A stretch of 64,000 bases of DNA from UBA6918 sp040754425 (GTDB lineage Bacteria > Pseudomonadota > Gammaproteobacteria > Burkholderiales > Thiobacillaceae). The stretch is from the NCBI GenBank assembly GCA_040754425.1, contig JBFMCR010000041.1, positions 1 to 64,000 on the forward strand. Reading direction: 5' to 3'. A program made the position numbers and the translations under genes. The notes beneath the pieces are model-generated. The model saw nothing but the letters and a program-made list of their open reading frames with translations, did no database searches and was not told the origin of the DNA. This document shows, in pieces, positions 59,900 to 64,000 of this stretch; position 1 is the stretch's first letter; every line of letters begins with the position of its first letter.

Positions 59900-61030
59900 A
59901 TGAACAAGCTTCCCCTCCCGCCCGGCGCCACCCTCGGCATCCTCGGCGGCGGCCAGCTCGGCCGCATGTTCACCATCGCCGCCCGCACCATGGGTTACAA
60001 GGTCATGGTGCTCGACCCCGATCCGCAAAGCCCTGCCGGCCGGATGGCCGACGTGCATCTGCAGGCCGACTACGACGACCACGGCGCGCTGAAGAAAATG
60101 GGCGAGGCCTGTGCTGCCGTCACCACCGAATTCGAGAACGTCCCCGCCGCCAGCCTCATCGAACTGGCCAAGACCTGTCGCGTGTCACCCGGCGCCGACG
60201 CCGTCGCCATCGTGCAGGACAGAAGCCGCGAGAAAACCTGGCTGCGTGACAACGGCTTTGCCACCGCACCCTTCGCCCTGGTCGAGAGCGAAGCCGACCT
60301 AAAAGCCGCCGCGCAAGTCACCGGCTTCCCCGCCATCCTGAAAGTCAGCCGTTTCGGCTACGACGGCAAGGGCCAGTACCGCGTGGCGTCACAGGCCGAA
60401 CTGAAGGCCGCGTTCGCCGAGCTGAAAGGCATCGCCTGCGTGCTGGAAGGCCTCGTCAGGCTCGACTGTGAAGTGTCCGTGGTGCTGGGGCGGGGCGACG
60501 CCGGCGAGTGCCGCGCCTGGGCCGTGGGCGAGAACCGCCATGAAAACGGCATCCTCGACGTTTCCATCGTGCCCGCGCGCGTATCCGGCGAGCTGGCCGG
60601 GCAGGCAGGCGTCATGGCCGGACGGATTGCGGAAAAGCTCGGCTATGTCGGCGTCATGGCGGTGGAATTCTTCGTCTCCGGCGGCCGCCTGCTGGTCAAC
60701 GAAATCGCCCCGCGCCCGCACAATTCCGGCCACTACACCCTGGACGCCTGCGTCACCGACCAGTTCGAACAGCAGGTGCGCGTGCTTGCCGGCCTGCCGC
60801 TGGGCGATACGCGTCTCTTGTCGCCCGTGGTCATGGTCAACATCCTCGGCGACCGCTGGCGAAACGGCGGCCCGCACTGGGACATCCTGCTTTCTCACGC
60901 CAACATCAAGCTGCACCTCTATGGCAAGGAAACCGCGCGCCCCGGCCGCAAGATGGGCCACTTCAACGTGCTCGACGAAAGCCTCGACAGGGCCCTCGGG
61001 CTGGCCGAAGAAATACGGGAAAAACTCTAG
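59900..61030 (+). CDS. purK: 5-(carboxyamino)imidazole ribonucleotide synthase
   Basis: 376 residues from ATG 59900. ATP-grasp enzyme: LGILGGGQLGRMFTIAARTM, VTTEFENVPAASLIELAK, SREKTWLRDNGFATAPF, ILKVSRFGYDGKGQYRV and the metal-binding VNEIAPRPHNSGHYTLDACV. It carboxylates AIR with bicarbonate and ATP. It follows purE by 99 bases that contain the palindromic element, which may affect their relative expression. Confidence 0.96.
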   Translation: MNKLPLPPGATLGILGGGQLGRMFTIAARTMGYKVMVLDPDPQSPAGRMADVHLQADYDDHGALKKMGEACAAVTTEFENVPAASLIELAKTCRVSPGADAVAIVQDRSREKTWLRDNGFATAPFALVESEADLKAAAQVTGFPAILKVSRFGYDGKGQYRVASQAELKAAFAELKGIACVLEGLVRLDCEVSVVLGRGDAGECRAWAVGENRHENGILDVSIVPARVSGELAGQAGVMAGRIAEKLGYVGVMAVEFFVSGGRLLVNEIAPRPHNSGHYTLDACVTDQFEQQVRVLAGLPLGDTRLLSPVVMVNILGDRWRNGGPHWDILLSHANIKLHLYGKETARPGRKMGHFNVLDESLDRALGLAEEIREKL

Positions 61031-61045
61031 CAGCCTGCCAGCCCG

Positions 61046-62077
61046 CTACTCGGTCTCGATGCTGACGGCTTCGAGCACCCACTCTCTGTCGTCTTCGTCC
61101 CGGTAGGCAATTTTTACCGGCAGGGAATGGTGGACGGGTGAAAGCCACAGGTGTATGGCATTTTTTTCCGTATCGCCATCGCGCACCACGTGCAGGGTAT
61201 CCAGTTCGCCCAGCGGGGTGCGCAGGGATTCCTTGCCGAGCATGCGGTAAGGGTAGCCTTTCACCTTTTTGCTGCTGGCCGCCACGATCAGGCCGTCCCT
61301 GCCGTCAAGGGCAGCCATTGCCAGTTGATAGATTGCGCTCAAGGGGTCCTGTACGCCGGGCATCAGCGGCAATTCCAGGGTGCGTGTGCCGTGCCGGGAG
61401 TCCATGCGGGTGGACTCGACCAGGTTGGCCTGGTAGTCGAAGCGCAGGATCTCCTTCTTGCCGCTGATGTGCTGCATTTCGTATTGTTCCGGCATGAGGC
61501 CCAGGGGGCCGATGCTGCCGCTGCTTCTCTGAACCAGCTTCTTGCGCACGAACAATCCGGCGAGGCCCGTGACTTCGCCTTCTGCGGCAAGCGTGTAGTG
61601 CCCGCCGTCGATTTGCCAGACATGGGTCTGGCGCCCGTGCAGCAGGCCGCGCAATACATACACGATCTGCATATGCGCCGGCAGCCGCCGGATGCTTTCT
61701 GCGGCTTGGATGAGGGCGGCATAGGGCCGGCCGATATCGGCCAGGCTGGCGTTGGCAGGCAGGGGAGGCGCGGCCGGGTTTTCCGGGGTGCCGGGCGCTG
61801 CGGGAACGGACGTCGACGCCCGCGCGGGCGAAGCGGCGGCGCGGGGTGCGGGCGGCCGCGGCAAGGTTTGCCGGGGGTGGGCGGGCGGCGGAGGCCTCGG
61901 CTCTTCAGGTGCGAGCCATGCTTCGATCGCGGCCGGTTCTTCCCAGCGGGGCATTTCGAAGCGGCCTTGGGCGAGCAGCAAAACGTGCAGCGCGAGTGAG
62001 GCGGCAAGGCCGAACCAGAATGCGCGTCCGGCCGTGCGCAGGGACAGGAAGCCGTGGCGCTTGCCGGATGCCTTCAT
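61046..62077 (-). CDS. DUF3108 protein with TonB-like membrane anchor
   Basis: 343 residues. One transmembrane helix near 18-36 (RAFWFGLAASLALHVLLLAQ), a Pro/Ala-rich stretch (about 50-105: EEPRPPPPAHPRQTLPRPP), then a DUF3108-like periplasmic domain (VYVLRGLLHGRQTHVWQIDG, SRHGTRTLELPLMPGVQDPL, TLHVVRDGDTEKNAIHLWLS). The layout resembles a TonB N-terminus joined to DUF3108. It overlaps the next DUF3108 gene by four bases. Function unknown. Confidence 0.8.
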   Translation of the reverse strand: MKASGKRHGFLSLRTAGRAFWFGLAASLALHVLLLAQGRFEMPRWEEPAAIEAWLAPEEPRPPPPAHPRQTLPRPPAPRAAASPARASTSVPAAPGTPENPAAPPLPANASLADIGRPYAALIQAAESIRRLPAHMQIVYVLRGLLHGRQTHVWQIDGGHYTLAAEGEVTGLAGLFVRKKLVQRSSGSIGPLGLMPEQYEMQHISGKKEILRFDYQANLVESTRMDSRHGTRTLELPLMPGVQDPLSAIYQLAMAALDGRDGLIVAASSKKVKGYPYRMLGKESLRTPLGELDTLHVVRDGDTEKNAIHLWLSPVHHSLPVKIAYRDEDDREWVLEAVSIETE

Positions 62078-62769
62078 GTCGCCCGGTAATCCAGGCGGAC
62101 GAGTTCCTGCTCAAAGACGCCGCTTTCTTCGCGCACGCGGATGCGCAGTGGCAGATGATGCAATGCCGGCGCAATCCAGACCGAGATGGCATTGTCGCCG
62201 GGATTGGCGACGATGCGGCGGTATTCCACGGTTTCGAACGAACCCAGCGGCGTTTCCAGCATTCCGCCGGGCAGTTTCTCATAGCGGTAATGGATAAGTT
62301 CGCGTCCGTTGCTGACATCGAATTCCAGCTGTGGCGTCAGTTCGCCGGCGAGCGGCACGGTGTAAAGCTGCGTCAGCGCATCCTGCGTGCCGTCGGACAG
62401 GACGGCTTGTCGGCTTTTGCCCTTGTACGTCTGGGTCAGCACCTTTTTGTGCCATTCGAATTCCGCCGTTGCGATCTTGCCGGATGCATTGCTGCGCTCT
62501 TGCCGGTAGCGGTATGGGAGGAAGCGTCCGCCCCGGATTTCGCCTTCGCTGCTTAGCGTCAGCATGGGCAAAAGCTGCGCCAGCCCGCCGTTCGGAACGG
62601 CCATGCTGACAAGCTGATAGCGGCTGCCCTTGCGTTCGAAACGATCCGTGACCTTGCCGACATGCAGGCCGTTGAAGGTGAAGCGGTAGGTCAGCTCGAA
62701 GCGTTGAGGCTCTTGCGCCGAAACCGCTGTTGCGAGCAATGCCAGAAGCAGGGCGGCGATCAATCGCAT
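62074..62769 (-). CDS. DUF3108 secreted protein
   Basis: 231 residues from ATG 62769; a TTG at 62781 is possible. Signal peptide MRLIAALLLALLATAVSA. The body is DUF3108: FELTYRFTFNGLHVGKVTDR, EGEIRGGRFLPYRYRQERSN, KTYKGKSRQAVLSDGTQDA-like central part and ISVWIAPALHHLPLRIRVRE. It is paralogous to the overlapping downstream gene and probably works with it in the envelope. Confidence 0.82.
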   Translation of the reverse strand: MRLIAALLLALLATAVSAQEPQRFELTYRFTFNGLHVGKVTDRFERKGSRYQLVSMAVPNGGLAQLLPMLTLSSEGEIRGGRFLPYRYRQERSNASGKIATAEFEWHKKVLTQTYKGKSRQAVLSDGTQDALTQLYTVPLAGELTPQLEFDVSNGRELIHYRYEKLPGGMLETPLGSFETVEYRRIVANPGDNAISVWIAPALHHLPLRIRVREESGVFEQELVRLDYRAT

Positions 62770-62794
62770 GGCTTGATTCAACCCGGATGATCCA

Positions 62795-63430
62795 TCAAGG
62801 CGTGGCTAACACCCATTGAGACACGCCATCTTCGCGTACGTTCACGCGGCCTTCTGCGATGACGAGCTTGTTCTCGGCAAACCAGCGCACCGCCTGGGGA
62901 TAGATGCGATGTTCCTGTACGAGCACGCGCGCGGCCAGGGTGTCGGGCGTATCGTCCGGCATGACCGGCACGGCGGCCTGGATGACGATGGGGCCGTGGT
63001 CGAGCTTTGCGGTGACGAAGTGCACGGTGCAGCCGTGGATTTTCACGCCTTCCCTCAAGGCAGCTTCGTGCGTGTTGAGGCCCGGAAACATCGGCAGCAG
63101 CGAGGGATGGATGTTGATGAGCCGCCCGGCATAGCGTTCGACGAAGGCCTTGGTGAGGATGCGCATGTAGCCGGCGAGCACGACCAGATCGGCGCCGGCC
63201 TTGTCGATTTGCGCGATCAGCGCTTCGTCGAAGGCTTCGCGCGAGGCGAAGCGCCTGTGGTCCAGCGCGACCGCCGGGATGCCGCGCGCGCGCGCGTGTT
63301 CGAGCCCGGCGGCGTCGGGCCGGTTGCTGATGGCGGCGGTGAAGGTGACGGGCAGGTCCGCTTCCAGCAAGGCCTTGAAATTGCTGCCGCGGCCGGAGAG
63401 GAGAACAACGACGCGAGGGGCGTTGGACAT
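62795..63430 (-). CDS. purN: Phosphoribosylglycinamide formyltransferase
   Basis: 211 residues from ATG 63430 (MSNAPRVVVLLSGRGSNFKA). Catalytic signatures: LAGYMRILTKAFVERYAGRL-INIHPSLLP with Asn and His, and GCTVHFVTAKLDHGPIVIQA with Asp. It transfers formyl from 10-formyl-THF to GAR. It is downstream of purM on the same strand, with a word-iterated palindrome of 82 bases between them. Confidence 0.96.
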   Translation of the reverse strand: MSNAPRVVVLLSGRGSNFKALLEADLPVTFTAAISNRPDAAGLEHARARGIPAVALDHRRFASREAFDEALIAQIDKAGADLVVLAGYMRILTKAFVERYAGRLINIHPSLLPMFPGLNTHEAALREGVKIHGCTVHFVTAKLDHGPIVIQAAVPVMPDDTPDTLAARVLVQEHRIYPQAVRWFAENKLVIAEGRVNVREDGVSQWVLATP

Positions 63431-63439
63431 AAGGAAATC

Positions 63440-63519
63440 AACCGCAGAGTTCGCGGAGTTCGCGGAGAAAATCACGGAGTTGAAAAAGCATTACTCTGCG
63501 TTCTCCGCGTACTCCGCGG

Positions 63520-63521
<2 letters not shown>
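63440..63521. repeat. Word-iterated palindromic element (CGCGGAGTT type)
   Basis: The left arm (63440-63467) is AACCGCAGAGTT-CGCGGAGTT-CGCGGAG, 9-nt words; the right arm (63494-63521) is its near-perfect reverse complement. It separates purM and purN, and the purM stop codon overlaps the last two bases of the right arm. Confidence 0.8.

Positions 63522-64000
<479 letters not shown>

Overview
The window is about 64 kb of GC-rich (roughly 60-65%) bacterial chromosome with very dense coding, ATGA-type gene overlaps and the gene order of a Betaproteobacterium (Rhodocyclales/Nitrosomonadales-like; this placement is inference from gene order, not a search). Nearly all of it is core or metabolic DNA. 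The one clearly foreign segment is a pair of restriction-modification systems placed inside the gatCAB operon.

Layout. 1-1197: two Ala/Glu/Arg-rich coiled-coil proteins, the first truncated by the window edge and carrying a three-times repeated Cys-Ile-Asp-x-Pro-Asp-Pro-x-Cys motif. 1204-4017 (minus): an MbfA-like ferritin/VIT membrane protein, comM and ubiK. 4199-6991: a nitrogen-responsive operon (TorF-type porin, glnK, amtB) behind a sigma-54 promoter with an NtrC-like enhancer, closed by a terminator. 7197-18406: a GNAT enzyme and an XRE-cupin regulator divergent from purU and a complete N-methylglutamate pathway for methylamine (mgdABCD, gmaS, mgsABC). GmaS makes gamma-glutamylmethylamide, MgsABC converts it to N-methylglutamate, MgdABCD oxidises that to glutamate and a folate-linked C1 unit, and PurU can release the C1 as formate. 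18522-24333: a P-loop ATPase, metA and an Mla-type lipid ABC transporter. 24365-29531: a DsbD/TauE-like membrane protein, an AmpG-like permease, exonuclease III, pyrE, a DUF4124 protein and a ChaA-type antiporter.

29607-36534 (minus): gatC, gatA and gatB, with two restriction-modification systems between gatA and gatB and a duplicated 3' end of gatA between the two systems. 36661-49321: the cell-shape and envelope block mreBCD-mrdA-rodA-rlpA-dacA, then dat, a small Cys protein, ybeD, lipB, lipA and lnt. 49328-52250: dut, coaBC, radC, rpmB, rpmG. 52407-58503: desaturase, MscS channel, acyl-CoA synthetase, an RsmB-type methyltransferase and a small conserved protein. 58624-64000: a PsiE-like protein, a YdcH-like protein, purE, purK, two DUF3108 proteins, purN and the 3' part of purM.

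Two classes of dispersed repeat run through the window. One is a ~115-bp element with a GC-rich hairpin (4055-4174 and 7089-7200, plus a 16-bp fragment at 437-452); a related hairpin lies in frame inside coaBC. The other is a set of hairpins whose arms are built from iterated 7-10-nt GAG(G)-containing words (25041, 29541, 58534, 59808, 63440), placed at gene ends. I saw no rRNA or tRNA gene, CRISPR array, insertion sequence or prophage.
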